NCBI GenBank assembly: GCA_902561355.1
Contig: CACEPG010000007.1
Coordinates: forward strand, 1-45,902
From: an uncultured Alphaproteobacteria bacterium
Lineage (GTDB): Bacteria; Pseudomonadota; Alphaproteobacteria; HIMB59; GCA-002718135
Reading direction: 5' to 3'
DNA: 45,902 bases
This document shows positions 16,175 to 25,541 of the stretch, one piece after another. A model generated the notes under the pieces. It worked only from the letters and a program-made list of their open reading frames with translations, had not been told where the DNA came from and searched no databases. Both the position numbers and the translations under genes were made by a program. Each line of letters starts with the position of its first letter. Position 1 is the first letter of the stretch.

Positions 16175-16366
16175 ATGAAAACTACTTTTGTGATTGCTGG
16201 AAAGAAATATAGTTTAAAATATCAAAGAAAAATGCCTGAGAAAGAGGTGTTGAAAATGAAATCATTTGTTACAATTAAAGGTGATAAATTAACTAAAACA
16301 TCAAAGTTTAAAATTAAAAAAATTGTTGAAAAAGATAAAGAAAGAATTTTTGAAATTAATATTTAA
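16175..16366 (+). CDS. 63-aa basic protein of unknown function
   Basis: Unrecognised small protein starting MKTTFVIAGKKYSLKYQRKM. It is rich in Lys and in alternating beta-like segments (KMKSFVTIKG, KFKIKKIV, RIFEINI), with no signal peptide or Cys. An AGGAGGAAAT ribosome site, nearly the same as that of the preceding gene, supports real translation. It follows the winged-helix gene by 47 bases and ends next to the convergent yqgE gene. It could bind nucleic acid given its charge, but nothing proves it. Confidence 0.55.
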   Translation: MKTTFVIAGKKYSLKYQRKMPEKEVLKMKSFVTIKGDKLTKTSKFKIKKIVEKDKERIFEINI

Positions 16367-16918
16367 TTAAGCGTTCCCTGAATGATGTGATAATTTATTA
16401 GGATCAATTCCTAATAAATTATAAGCTTGCGACCATTTGTTATTTACTTCTTCATCAAATAAAAATTTTGAGTCAGTGGATACTGTCATCCAACTATTTG
16501 CTATAATTTCATTTTCTAATTGTCCAGCTTCCCAACCAGCATATCCAAGAGCAAAAATACTATTTTTTGGTCCTTTTCCTTTTGATAAATTTTCAAAGAA
16601 TTCGGCAGTGCTTGTCAAAGCTATTCCACTATTAATTGCTAAAGATTCTTTTTGAATAATTTCATCAGAATGTAAAATAAAGCCTCTCCCACTCTCGACT
16701 GGGCCTCCATACCTGATAAATAATTTTTTGTTATCCAGCGGTTTATCAATACCCAATTGTTCTAAAAGATCTGGATATAAATCATAATCAATTTTTTTAT
16801 TAATTATAATTCCCATTGCTCCATCTTTAGAATGAGCACATAAGTATATTACTGTTTTGAAGAAACGCTCATCTTGTAAAGAAGGCATAGAAATCAAAAG
16901 CTGGCCTGTTAAGTTCAT
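16367..16918 (-). CDS. YqgE/AlgH family protein
   Basis: Member of the YqgE/AlgH (DUF179) family, whose function is not settled. The hallmark N-terminus NLTGQLLISMPSLQD, the DGAMGIIINKKI motif, FIRYGGPVE and ALGYAGWEAGQLENEI are all present. I place the start at the ATG at 16918, immediately before NLTGQLL as in other members. A frame-compatible ATG at 16975 would add 19 residues unlike the family and leave only 18 bases to the divergent gene. Length is then 183 aa, typical. Confidence 0.88.
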   Translation of the reverse strand: MNLTGQLLISMPSLQDERFFKTVIYLCAHSKDGAMGIIINKKIDYDLYPDLLEQLGIDKPLDNKKLFIRYGGPVESGRGFILHSDEIIQKESLAINSGIALTSTAEFFENLSKGKGPKNSIFALGYAGWEAGQLENEIIANSWMTVSTDSKFLFDEEVNNKWSQAYNLLGIDPNKLSHHSGNA

Positions 16919-16993
16919 AATTTGTATATTCGTATTATTAATAATTTTTCTATAGTATATTGTTATATTTAACATACTAAATATATTATTATA

Positions 16994-19033
16994 GTGAAGA
17001 AATTATTAAAAATTATATACTTAATTTTAAGCTTAGTACTGCTAACTAAAGCAGTATTTGGATTGACAAGTGAATGGAGCCAAGGTGATATGTCTAAAGT
17101 TAGACTTATTTCACCTTTTTCTAATAACAATAACCAAGATCAAATAATATTAGGTCTTCAATATAGTATGGAACCTGGTTGGAAAACCTATTGGAAATCC
17201 CCCGGGGATGGAGGTTTTCCACAAACTTTAATTTGGGATGAATCAAAAAATGTTAAAGAAATTACTTTGCAATGGCCAAAACCAAAAGAATTTGAAATTT
17301 TAGGATTACGTTCAATAGGGTATGAGAATGATGTTATTTTTCCTCTTATTATAGATATTAAGGATAAAACCAAAATTACTAATTTAGATATATCTATTAA
17401 TTATTTAGTTTGTAAAGATATATGCATACCTGGGAATGCTAGAATTTTTTTAGATCTTCCTCCTGGTTCAGCGAATACAACAGAATTTTATTATCTTGTA
17501 GAAAAAGCTATATCAAGTTTACCAGTAAATAATAAAGAGATATCCTTTATTAATAATTTTAAAACAAAAGCTTATGTAAACCAAGATGATATTTTATTGG
17601 AAGTTAAAGCAGAAACTAATTTAAATTTTAATAATCCTGAAATTTTAATTCATACGCCGTTCGGATTGCCAGTAATAAATTCAATAATTGATTATTCCTT
17701 GGATTATAAGTCTTTAAGCGCCTCTTTTAATTTTGATAAAAAATTAATTACAGATGAAAATTTTATAATCGAAGTTCTTTTAATTGACAAGAACCACAAT
17801 TTTGCTTTTATTGATAATATTGAATTAGAAGAATCAAATAAATTTAATTTATCTCAAAATCCTATTCTATTTTATATTCTTGTCTCATTAGTTGGTGGAT
17901 TAATTTTAAATTTAATGCCGTGTGTATTACCAGTATTGTCAATTAAAATAATGTCAGTATTGAAAAATGATATTAAAGAGGCTCGTATAAGTTTTATTTT
18001 CACATCTTTTGGTATAGTTTTTTCTTTTGTTGCTCTTGGTTTAGTACTTTTGGTTTTGAAGCAATTAGGAATTTCTATTTCTTGGGGAATGCAATTTCAA
18101 CAACCTTATTTTTTAGTAATGATTAGTGCCGTTATTTTTTTATTTATGATGAACATGTTTGATCAATTTGAATTTAAAATACCAAAATTCATAAGCAGTT
18201 CTAAATTCATAAATAAAAATGTAAACTCATATTCACAAGATTTTTTTAATGGTTTTTTTGCTACGTTAATGGCTACGCCATGTTCAGCTCCTTTTGTAGG
18301 GACTGCTGTTACAGCTGCTTTTACTCAATCATCTGTAATACTTCTTACAATTTTTTTCTTTTTAGGACTTGGAATGAGCACACCATACTTGCTAATTTGT
18401 TTTTTCCCTCAATTAGTCTCATATTTACCTAAACCAGGAATATGGATGAAATATTTAAAATATTTTTTAGGTTTTTTACTATTTTTAACAACCCTATGGT
18501 TATCAAATATATTGCTTAATTTTTTTAATTTTTATTTTATTTTTAGCTCCATTTTACTTTTAATTATTTTAATATATCGAAAAAAATTAATATATTTTAA
18601 CAACCCTATAAGTTTTATAGTTTTATTATTATTTTTATCTTTACCCACCTTTAGTTTTTTTGAACAAAACGAAGAATTAAAACTAGATAAAGAATGGCAA
18701 AATTTTTCATCTATAAAAATAAATGAACTTATAAAAGAAAATATAGTTTTTGTAGATATTACAGCTGATTGGTGTGCTACTTGCCAATTTAATAAGGTAA
18801 ATGTTCTTAATTCTGATAAAATTAAAAATTTATTTGCAGCCAATAAAGTAATTTTAGTGCGTGGCGATTGGACAAAACCTAATAAAAATATTAATCAATT
18901 TTTGAATAATTATAATAGGTTTGGGATACCTTTTAACGCTTTTTTTTCAAGTAGTTATCCTGAGGGATTAATTTTATCCGAATTACTATCTGAGAAAGAA
19001 ATTAATAATGCAATAAACATAATAAAAAAATAA
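16994..19033 (+). CDS. ScsB/DsbD-type thiol:disulfide reductase
   Basis: Membrane protein of 679 aa that carries electrons from the cytoplasm to periplasmic thiols. A signal peptide (1-23, starting from GTG) precedes an N-terminal periplasmic domain (about 24-270), which includes YLVCKDICIPG. About eight helices follow (290-560), with the Cys pair in LNLMPCVLPVLSIK and ATPCSAPFVGTAV. A C-terminal thioredoxin-like domain has DITADWCATCQFNK. The WSQGDMSKVRLISP start is typical of the ScsB group in alphaproteobacteria. The next gene, a peroxiredoxin, overlaps by one base and may be a functional partner. Confidence 0.86.
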   Translation: MKKLLKIIYLILSLVLLTKAVFGLTSEWSQGDMSKVRLISPFSNNNNQDQIILGLQYSMEPGWKTYWKSPGDGGFPQTLIWDESKNVKEITLQWPKPKEFEILGLRSIGYENDVIFPLIIDIKDKTKITNLDISINYLVCKDICIPGNARIFLDLPPGSANTTEFYYLVEKAISSLPVNNKEISFINNFKTKAYVNQDDILLEVKAETNLNFNNPEILIHTPFGLPVINSIIDYSLDYKSLSASFNFDKKLITDENFIIEVLLIDKNHNFAFIDNIELEESNKFNLSQNPILFYILVSLVGGLILNLMPCVLPVLSIKIMSVLKNDIKEARISFIFTSFGIVFSFVALGLVLLVLKQLGISISWGMQFQQPYFLVMISAVIFLFMMNMFDQFEFKIPKFISSSKFINKNVNSYSQDFFNGFFATLMATPCSAPFVGTAVTAAFTQSSVILLTIFFFLGLGMSTPYLLICFFPQLVSYLPKPGIWMKYLKYFLGFLLFLTTLWLSNILLNFFNFYFIFSSILLLIILIYRKKLIYFNNPISFIVLLLFLSLPTFSFFEQNEELKLDKEWQNFSSIKINELIKENIVFVDITADWCATCQFNKVNVLNSDKIKNLFAANKVILVRGDWTKPNKNINQFLNNYNRFGIPFNAFFSSSYPEGLILSELLSEKEINNAINIIKK

Positions 19034-19503
19034 TGAAAATAGAAATTCCTAAAATAATAGTTCCAATAATTAAAAATGGTGAAATTGTAAAATTAAATCT
19101 TAATGAAGAATTAAAAAATAAAAAAGTAATTATTTTTGGAGTTCCAGGAGCTTTTACACCAACTTGTTCAGAAAAACATTTTCCAGGCTTTATAAAATTT
19201 TTTTCTTCTTTTAAAGAAAAAAATATTGATGACATTTATTGTTTATCTGTAAATGATCATTTTGTAATGAAAGCGTGGTTAAGTACTTATAATAATAATA
19301 AAAATATAATTGGTATTGCTGATGGCAATGCAGATATAACAAAAGAATTTGATCTTTTAGTTGATAAATCTGCAAATTTTATGGGCAAAAGATCTAATAG
19401 ATTTGCAATGATAGTTGAAAATAATATTGTTCTAAAAATCTTTATAGAAAAACCTGGAGAATTTAATGTTTCTTCAGCGGAAAAAATATTAGAAAATTTA
19501 TAA
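19033..19503 (+). CDS. peroxiredoxin (PrxV/redoxin type)
   Basis: Thiol peroxidase of 156 aa. The peroxidatic Cys is C45 in FGVPGAFTPTCSEKHFPGF, the Prx5 signature; the conserved catalytic Arg lies in GKRSNRFAMIV. A second Cys occurs in DIYCLSVND. No signal peptide is visible, so it is cytoplasmic. The start codon overlaps the stop of the ScsB-like gene (TAATG), pointing to coupled expression. The convergent FAD-oxidase gene ends 1 base away. Confidence 0.91.
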   Translation: MKIEIPKIIVPIIKNGEIVKLNLNEELKNKKVIIFGVPGAFTPTCSEKHFPGFIKFFSSFKEKNIDDIYCLSVNDHFVMKAWLSTYNNNKNIIGIADGNADITKEFDLLVDKSANFMGKRSNRFAMIVENNIVLKIFIEKPGEFNVSSAEKILENL

Positions 19504-19504
19504 T

Positions 19505-20878
19505 TTATAAGTCAAAAATTTTGCCTGGATTCATAATGTTGTTTGGATCCAATACTTTTTTTATTCCTTTCATAATAGAAATATTATCAGGGTGTTGTTT
19601 TAAAAGGTATTCTTTTTTTTGAATGCCAACACCGTGTTCCCCAGTAATTGTACCTTCAAGATTTAAAGCTTTTTGAATTAGCTTATCACTAAATCCTCTT
19701 ATTATGTCATAACTCTCTTTTTTTTCTGGATCATACATAATAGCAACATGAAAATTCCCATCTCCTACATGTCCTACCATAGGAGCTTTAATTCCAAATT
19801 TTTTTATCTCCTCTTCTGCGAATTTTATTGATTCAACTAAATTTGATATTGGAACACATATATCTGTAACATAAACTCTAGCATTATTACCTTGGGATTT
19901 TACAGCATAGTATGCATCATGACGTGCTTGCCATAATTTATTTCTTTCTTCAGTTGAATCTGCCCATTTAAATTCCCCACCATTGTTATTTTTAGACAAA
20001 CTTTCAACTATGTCGATTGATTCTTTATTACTTGATTCACTTCCATGAAACTCAAAAAACAATGTTGGTTTTGAGTGAAAATTTTCTAAATTTGAATATT
20101 TTATGCTTAGTTCCATTTGGTATTTGTTTAACATTTCAATGCGAGCAATTGGTATTCCATATTGAATAATTTCTTGTGCAGTTAATATAACTGATTCTAA
20201 ACTGTTAAATTGACAAACTGCACTCATTATACTCTCAGGTATTGGTGATAATCTAAGATGAATTTCAGATATTATGCCAAGTGTTCCTTCTGACCCAACA
20301 AATAAGTTTGTTAAATTATATCCAGCTGCAGTTTTTTTAGTTCTTGTACCTGTTTTTATTATTTCACCAGATGCTAAAATTATTGTTAATCCACAAACAA
20401 TTGTTTTCATTGTCCCGTATTTTACTGCCATTGTTCCTGAAGCTGAAGTTGCTGTCATACCGCCTATTGAAGCATCTGCTCCTGGATCTATAGGAAAAAA
20501 AAGACCTTTATCTTTTAATTCTTCATTTAATTGTTTTCTTGTAACACAAGCTTGGACTCTACAATCAAAGTCTTTGGAATTAATGGATATAACCTTATTC
20601 ATCTTTTCTAAGGAAAGAGTTATACCATCTGTATTACCAACAACATTACCCTCGAGAGATGTTCCAGTTCCAAAAGAAATAATAGGTGTTTTAAATTTAT
20701 TACATAATTTAACTATAAGTGAAATTTCTTCATTTGTTTCTGGAAAAACGACTGCTTGGGAGAGTTTTGGATCAAAGACATCTTCACCTTTAGAATAATT
20801 TAATCTCACTGACTCAGATAATGAGCATCTATTACCAAGAAGATTTATAAGTTCATTTTGCAATACTTTATTTTTCAT
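19505..20878 (-). CDS. FAD-linked oxidase, D-lactate/glycolate dehydrogenase-like
   Basis: Flavoprotein of the GlcD / mitochondrial LDHD group, 457 aa from the ATG at 20878 (an upstream TTG would add 7 residues). The N-terminal FAD-binding_4 domain has PIISFGTGTSLEGNVVG and GADASIGGMTATSASG. The C-terminal domain has the metal/substrate His motif PMVGHVGDGNFHVAIMY and GEHGVGIQKKEYL. Family members oxidise D-2-hydroxy acids and pass electrons to quinone or cytochrome c. No GlcE or GlcF partner is nearby, favouring a D-lactate-type single-subunit enzyme. Confidence 0.87.
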   Translation of the reverse strand: MKNKVLQNELINLLGNRCSLSESVRLNYSKGEDVFDPKLSQAVVFPETNEEISLIVKLCNKFKTPIISFGTGTSLEGNVVGNTDGITLSLEKMNKVISINSKDFDCRVQACVTRKQLNEELKDKGLFFPIDPGADASIGGMTATSASGTMAVKYGTMKTIVCGLTIILASGEIIKTGTRTKKTAAGYNLTNLFVGSEGTLGIISEIHLRLSPIPESIMSAVCQFNSLESVILTAQEIIQYGIPIARIEMLNKYQMELSIKYSNLENFHSKPTLFFEFHGSESSNKESIDIVESLSKNNNGGEFKWADSTEERNKLWQARHDAYYAVKSQGNNARVYVTDICVPISNLVESIKFAEEEIKKFGIKAPMVGHVGDGNFHVAIMYDPEKKESYDIIRGFSDKLIQKALNLEGTITGEHGVGIQKKEYLLKQHPDNISIMKGIKKVLDPNNIMNPGKIFDL

Positions 20879-20925
20879 ATAAGAAACCAATAATATCAAA
20901 TTAACTTTATAACGAAATCAAAAAT

Positions 20926-22116
20926 ATGAACGAACTAAATAATATATTTTCAAATTATATAGATCAAGGTTTTTACCCAGGTATCCAATGGCAGATTAAT
21001 ATAAATAATGAAACATTTTCAGGGAAAGTTGGGTTTAATAACATAAAAGACAAAACACCTATTAAAGAAAATACTATTTATAGAATTTGGTCAATGACAA
21101 AACCTATTGTTGCTGTTGCAGCTATGCAACTTATTGAAGAAAAAAAAATTAATTTTAATGATCCTATAACAAAGTTTTTGCCAGAATTTTCAAATTTAAA
21201 AGTTTTAAAAAATCAAAAAGGAAATATAGATGATATTGAAGATGTAGTTACTTTTCCTACGATTAGTGATTTACTTTTACATACAGCTGGATTTTCATAT
21301 AATTTTTTAGCTGATCCTGTTGGTAAACAATATGATTTAACTAAACTATTTAATTCGGATTTTACAAGTCTGGAGGATGAAATAAAAATATTATCAAATT
21401 CACCTCTTCTTTTTCAACCTAGAACAGTATGGAGATATTCAGTTTCAATGGATGTATTAGCAAGGATTTTGGAAGTTGTACAAAATAATTCACTAGAGAA
21501 TATTTTAAAAGAAAAAATTTTTATTCCTTTAAAAATGTTTGAAACTGATTTTTTAATTCCAATAGAAGAATCAAATAGACTAATGCAATCTTATGAGTAT
21601 GATCCCATAAATTTAAAATTAACAGAATTAATAACTGATCCACAAAGAATTGGAAACTACGGATATCCTATTAATCAAAAAAATTATGCCAGAGGAGGAC
21701 ATGGACTTTTTTCGACAATTAAAGACTATTCAATATTTGCTAAGATGTTGCATGAAGGAAAATCTGAAGAAGGAAAAACTATTATAAAAGAAAATTCATT
21801 GAAGTTAATGAGAACAAATGCATTAGAATCTAAATATTTCCCAATTGAAATAGCAAGTATAGGAATTGAACAAAATGAGAATTATACAAATGATCTAGAA
21901 GCCTACGGGTGGGGATTTGGTTTTAGAACATTAATGAATCCAATAAAAAATAATAATCTTGGATCTGTTGGTGAGTTTGGTTGGGCTGGAGCAGCTTCAA
22001 CTTATTTTCTAGTAGACAATGAAAAGAAAATGACAGCTTTATTGATGACACAAGTATTATCAGGAAATCCTAATTTAAAAAAAGATTTTTACAAATTTAT
22101 TTATTCTAATTTTTAA
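20926..22116 (+). CDS. serine hydrolase, beta-lactamase-related family
   Basis: Class C beta-lactamase/esterase fold, 396 aa. The nucleophile motif SxxK is SMTK in IWSMTKPIVAVAAMQLIEE (about residue 55), and the second motif is the YSVS in WRYSVSMDVLARILE. LLLHTAGFSYNF is a usual family signature. The third motif near FGWAGAASTYF is of the esterase (HxG-replaced) type. No signal peptide is seen, which makes a cytoplasmic esterase or amidase more likely than a resistance enzyme. Substrate unknown. It is followed after 30 bases by an alcohol dehydrogenase gene. Confidence 0.85.
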   Translation: MNELNNIFSNYIDQGFYPGIQWQININNETFSGKVGFNNIKDKTPIKENTIYRIWSMTKPIVAVAAMQLIEEKKINFNDPITKFLPEFSNLKVLKNQKGNIDDIEDVVTFPTISDLLLHTAGFSYNFLADPVGKQYDLTKLFNSDFTSLEDEIKILSNSPLLFQPRTVWRYSVSMDVLARILEVVQNNSLENILKEKIFIPLKMFETDFLIPIEESNRLMQSYEYDPINLKLTELITDPQRIGNYGYPINQKNYARGGHGLFSTIKDYSIFAKMLHEGKSEEGKTIIKENSLKLMRTNALESKYFPIEIASIGIEQNENYTNDLEAYGWGFGFRTLMNPIKNNNLGSVGEFGWAGAASTYFLVDNEKKMTALLMTQVLSGNPNLKKDFYKFIYSNF

Positions 22117-22146
22117 TAAAAGTAATAAGATTAAAGTTGATTATTT

Positions 22147-23280
22147 ATGAGAGGTAAAAACAGAAAAGTTAAAGCAGCTACTTTAGAAGGAAAAGGTCTT
22201 CTTACAGTTAAGGATTATCCTTACCCTGATTTAGATAAAAACTGTGCAATAATAAAAATGGAATATTCTGGAATTTGTGGCACAGACAAACATTCATTTG
22301 AAGGTTTTTTTCATCAAAAAGGTGGCAGACCAATTCCACTCCCTGTTATTCAAGGACATGAAAATGTTGGTATTATTGAAGAAATAAACGGTGATTTACT
22401 TGATCATGATGGAAAAAAACTATTTGTTGGAGATAGAGTAGTACCTGCTCCTAATATATCTTGTGGAAAATGTTTTGCTTGTAGAAATAATAGACCTTAT
22501 TATTATTGTGAGTGTAAGCTTGACTATGGAAATAATATTGGTGCTGGAAAAGCACCACATATCTTTGGAGGATGGAGTGAGTATCTTTATATAATACCTG
22601 GAAGTCATTTGTTTAAATATCCAGATAATTTAGATCCTCAATTTGGTACATTTATTGAGCCTCTATCAGTTACGGGTTGTTTGGATAAAGCAAGACAATG
22701 GTCTTCAGAATGGGAACCTTTTAGAAGTGGGGATACTGTTGCTATATTGGGGACCGGACCAATAGGACTATTCCATTTAATTAAAGCAAACTTAATGGGA
22801 GCAGGTAAACTTATCTCTATTGATCCAAGTAAATTTAGAACTTCAATTGCTGAAGAATTTGGAGCAACAAACACAGTAGTAAGCAATAATGGGGATGAAA
22901 TAAAAGATAATATAAATAAAATTACTGATAATTATGGAGTGGATTTAGTAGTTGACTGTAGTGGGGTTTCTGAAGGATTCAGCATTGCTTTAAATTTAAT
23001 AAGAGAGGGAGGAATGGTTCTAGAAGTAGGAATATTTTCTAATTCACATGCTATACCTATTAACCCTCACTCGCAAATACTAGAAAAAAGTGCAAGAGTC
23101 ATAGGTGTTGGCGGAGATGATATTTCACAATATTATCCATCAATAAAATTATTAGATAGAACAATTCATCAACTACCTTGGGATAAAATAATCTCAAATA
23201 ATTATAACATTAATAATATAAACAAAGCTATGGAAGTTGCTATGAGTGATAAATCAATGAAAGTTTTAGTAAACCCTTAA
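22147..23280 (+). CDS. zinc-dependent alcohol dehydrogenase (MDR family)
   Basis: Medium-chain dehydrogenase of 377 aa. The catalytic zinc site has Cys in GICGTDKH and the GHE motif (IQGHENVG). A Cys-rich lobe, SCGKCFACRNNRPYYYCEC, resembles the structural zinc site but with unusual spacing. The NAD-binding motif is AILGTGPIGLFHLIKA. It groups with sorbitol/threonine dehydrogenase-like enzymes; the substrate is unknown. It lies between a serine hydrolase and an EamA transporter on the same strand, so the three may form a small catabolic operon. Confidence 0.87.
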   Translation: MRGKNRKVKAATLEGKGLLTVKDYPYPDLDKNCAIIKMEYSGICGTDKHSFEGFFHQKGGRPIPLPVIQGHENVGIIEEINGDLLDHDGKKLFVGDRVVPAPNISCGKCFACRNNRPYYYCECKLDYGNNIGAGKAPHIFGGWSEYLYIIPGSHLFKYPDNLDPQFGTFIEPLSVTGCLDKARQWSSEWEPFRSGDTVAILGTGPIGLFHLIKANLMGAGKLISIDPSKFRTSIAEEFGATNTVVSNNGDEIKDNINKITDNYGVDLVVDCSGVSEGFSIALNLIREGGMVLEVGIFSNSHAIPINPHSQILEKSARVIGVGGDDISQYYPSIKLLDRTIHQLPWDKIISNNYNINNINKAMEVAMSDKSMKVLVNP

Positions 23281-23299
23281 TTATAAAAATAATTATAAA

Positions 23300-24160
23300 A
23301 TGTATAAATTTAAATCTTTAGAAACAACAGGTATACTATTTGCAATGGTAGCATATTTGTCTTTTTCTTTTTTAGATGTAATGCAAAAAACTGCAGTAAT
23401 TTATCATTCTATATTTCAGCTACTTTTTATAAAATATTTTTTTACTCTTTTTCTTTCTTATATGGAATCAAGAAGAAAAAAAAATTATAAATTTTACATT
23501 TCAAATAATTTAAAATTACAATTTTTTAGAAGTGTATTATCATTGCTAGAATCAGGGTGCTTTGTTTTATCATTTCGATATCTTACTTTAGCTGATGCAC
23601 ATAGTATAGCATCTTTGACTCCAATAATAGTTGTTGCTTTGTCAGCTATTATTTTAAGAGAGAAAGTTTCATTGAAAATTTGGATAGCAATTTTTATTGG
23701 TTTTCTTGGGGTATTAATTATAATGAGACCAGGCTTATCAATATTTGATCCAAAATCTTTGATACCCCTTATAGCAGCATTTTTTTTAGGTATGTACCAA
23801 ATAGTTACCAGAAAAGCTTCAGAATTTGACTCAACTGAAACATCGTTGTTTTATACTTCATCTATAGGTATTATTTTAATGAGTATCTTTGCTTATTTTT
23901 ATTGGCAACCTCTTCAATCATTTTCATACTTCTTATTTTTAGGAATTGGTATTTTTTTTTCTATTGGTATTTATTTTCAAATTATTGCCCTCAGTATGGC
24001 TAGAGCAAGTATTATTCAACCTTTTCATTACACTTTGGTTTTTTGGGCAATTATATTAGGATATTTTTTTTACGGAGATTTTCCAGATTTATATACTTTA
24101 TTAGGAGCTTCAATAATTACCTTATCAGGTATATATGTGTTGAAAAATAGATATAGTTAA
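23300..24160 (+). CDS. EamA/DMT family transporter
   Basis: Ten-helix inner-membrane protein of 286 aa in the drug/metabolite transporter superfamily, with two EamA repeats. The first repeat ends with SLTPIIVVALSAIILREKVSLKIWIAIFIGFLGVLIIMRPG, the classical EamA signature split here by position (about residues 107-152); the second ends with GASIITLSGIYVL. Substrates of such proteins range from amino acids to metabolites and cannot be told here. It follows the alcohol dehydrogenase by 19 bases and is convergent with rnhA. Confidence 0.86.
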   Translation: MYKFKSLETTGILFAMVAYLSFSFLDVMQKTAVIYHSIFQLLFIKYFFTLFLSYMESRRKKNYKFYISNNLKLQFFRSVLSLLESGCFVLSFRYLTLADAHSIASLTPIIVVALSAIILREKVSLKIWIAIFIGFLGVLIIMRPGLSIFDPKSLIPLIAAFFLGMYQIVTRKASEFDSTETSLFYTSSIGIILMSIFAYFYWQPLQSFSYFLFLGIGIFFSIGIYFQIIALSMARASIIQPFHYTLVFWAIILGYFFYGDFPDLYTLLGASIITLSGIYVLKNRYS

Positions 24161-24165
24161 AAGAG

Positions 24166-24594
24166 TTATAATTTTTCAATATATTTTCTTGCGAGCAAAT
24201 CAGCTTTTTCATTATATAAATTACCAGCATGACCTTTTACCCATTTCCAAATAACGTTATGTTTAGTAATTAACAAATCTAATTTCACCCACAGCTCTTT
24301 ATTTTTTACTGGTTTTTTTGATGCGGTTTTCCATCCATTTTTTTTCCAATTATTTATCCAAGTTTCTATTCCATTTTTTACATACTGACTGTCAGTATAT
24401 AATGTAATTTTCTCTCTATCTTTAAAATATTTTAATCCTTGTATAGTAGCTGTTAACTCCATTTGATTATTAGTTGTATTATCATCGCCACCATTTAAAA
24501 ATATTGGTTCTTTTTTTAGTTCTATAATTACTATGCCCCAGCCTCCAATACCAGGATTTCCAGAACATGCTCCATCAGTATATATAGTTATCAT
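24166..24594 (-). CDS. rnhA: ribonuclease HI
   Basis: Degrades RNA in RNA-DNA hybrids. The four acidic catalytic residues are visible: D7 in YTDGACSGNPG, Glu in NNQMELTATIQ, Asp in LYTDSQYV and the last Asp in NEKADLLAR; the HAGN loop provides the catalytic His. At 142 aa it is the standard length. It overlaps thrB by 4 bases in the conserved alphaproteobacterial order ispH-thrB-rnhA. A second RNase H, type HII, is encoded at the right end of the window. Confidence 0.95.
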   Translation of the reverse strand: MITIYTDGACSGNPGIGGWGIVIIELKKEPIFLNGGDDNTTNNQMELTATIQGLKYFKDREKITLYTDSQYVKNGIETWINNWKKNGWKTASKKPVKNKELWVKLDLLITKHNVIWKWVKGHAGNLYNEKADLLARKYIEKL

Positions 24595-25541
24595 AATTCA
24601 AAAATTGATTTTTGTTGATGAAATTTTAGAATTTCGAAATACTCATTAGGATCTTTTGGTACAACAATTGCATGATCGTCATGAAATATATAATCATGTA
24701 ACCTGGTTACTAATATTCTCATAGTTGCTCCACGAATTACTGTGTTAAAATTTTTTATTTCTTCCTCGGATAAAGATAAGTATTTATTATAGCCCTTTGT
24801 TAAGGATTTAAAATTTTCTATCGAAAAAATATTTTTTTCATCAAAGCACCAAGCATTTATTGCGATAGCGAGTTCATAGATATTAAAATCATTACATGAA
24901 AAATAAAAATCTATTACACCTGACAATTTGTCTTTTTTGAAAAAAATGTTATCTTTAAATAGATCGGCATGTATGATACTAATGGGTAAACTTTTTGGCC
25001 AATTTAATTTTAGATAATCCAATTCTTTTTGCATAGGCTCGATAAAGTTTACAAATTTATGTTTTTTAGTTTGTTCACATTTATCAAAAATATCCTTCCA
25101 TTTGCTTAGATTTAAACCATTATTTCTTTTTTGATCAAATGAAGACGTTATATTTATTAAATTCCCAATCATTTCACCGACCTGCATACAGTGAGTCGAA
25201 TCAGGGTTTATAATTTGTTTACCTTCTACAAATGAAATTAATACAGCATTCTTATCATGAAGTTTATTGATTGTTTTTCCAGATTTATTTTGAATGGGTA
25301 AAGGGCAGTTAAATTTATTTAGATATAAATGTTTTTGCAAGTCCATAAAAAAAGGCAAATCAATAGGATTTACTCTTTTTTCAAATATTGTTAAAATAAA
25401 ATTACCTTTATTAGTTGTTACTTTAAAATTAGAATTTTCTATACCCTCAATAATTCCATTTAATGATACTAAATTTCCAATTGTGTAGTTTCCAAGAAAT
25501 TTATTAAGATCTTCTTTATTAACTTGAGTAAAAACAGCCAT
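24591..25541 (-). CDS. thrB: homoserine kinase ThrB (choline-kinase fold)
   Basis: Phosphorylates homoserine for threonine synthesis; the product is the substrate of ThrC encoded at 2799. This is the alphaproteobacterial type with an aminoglycoside-phosphotransferase fold rather than the GHMP kinase type: MAVFTQVNKEDLNKFL at the start, catalytic loop SIIHADLFKDNIFF, and metal-binding SGVIDFYFSCND. Length 316 aa, normal. The start overlaps the ispH stop by one base and its end overlaps rnhA. Confidence 0.93.
   Translation of the reverse strand: MAVFTQVNKEDLNKFLGNYTIGNLVSLNGIIEGIENSNFKVTTNKGNFILTIFEKRVNPIDLPFFMDLQKHLYLNKFNCPLPIQNKSGKTINKLHDKNAVLISFVEGKQIINPDSTHCMQVGEMIGNLINITSSFDQKRNNGLNLSKWKDIFDKCEQTKKHKFVNFIEPMQKELDYLKLNWPKSLPISIIHADLFKDNIFFKKDKLSGVIDFYFSCNDFNIYELAIAINAWCFDEKNIFSIENFKSLTKGYNKYLSLSEEEIKNFNTVIRGATMRILVTRLHDYIFHDDHAIVVPKDPNEYFEILKFHQQKSIFEL

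Noticed and set aside
20274..20798. 174-codon open frame on plus inside the FAD-linked oxidase
   Set aside because: Lies fully antisense to a well-supported flavoprotein with intact motifs; composition is that of a shadow frame and no ribosome site precedes it.
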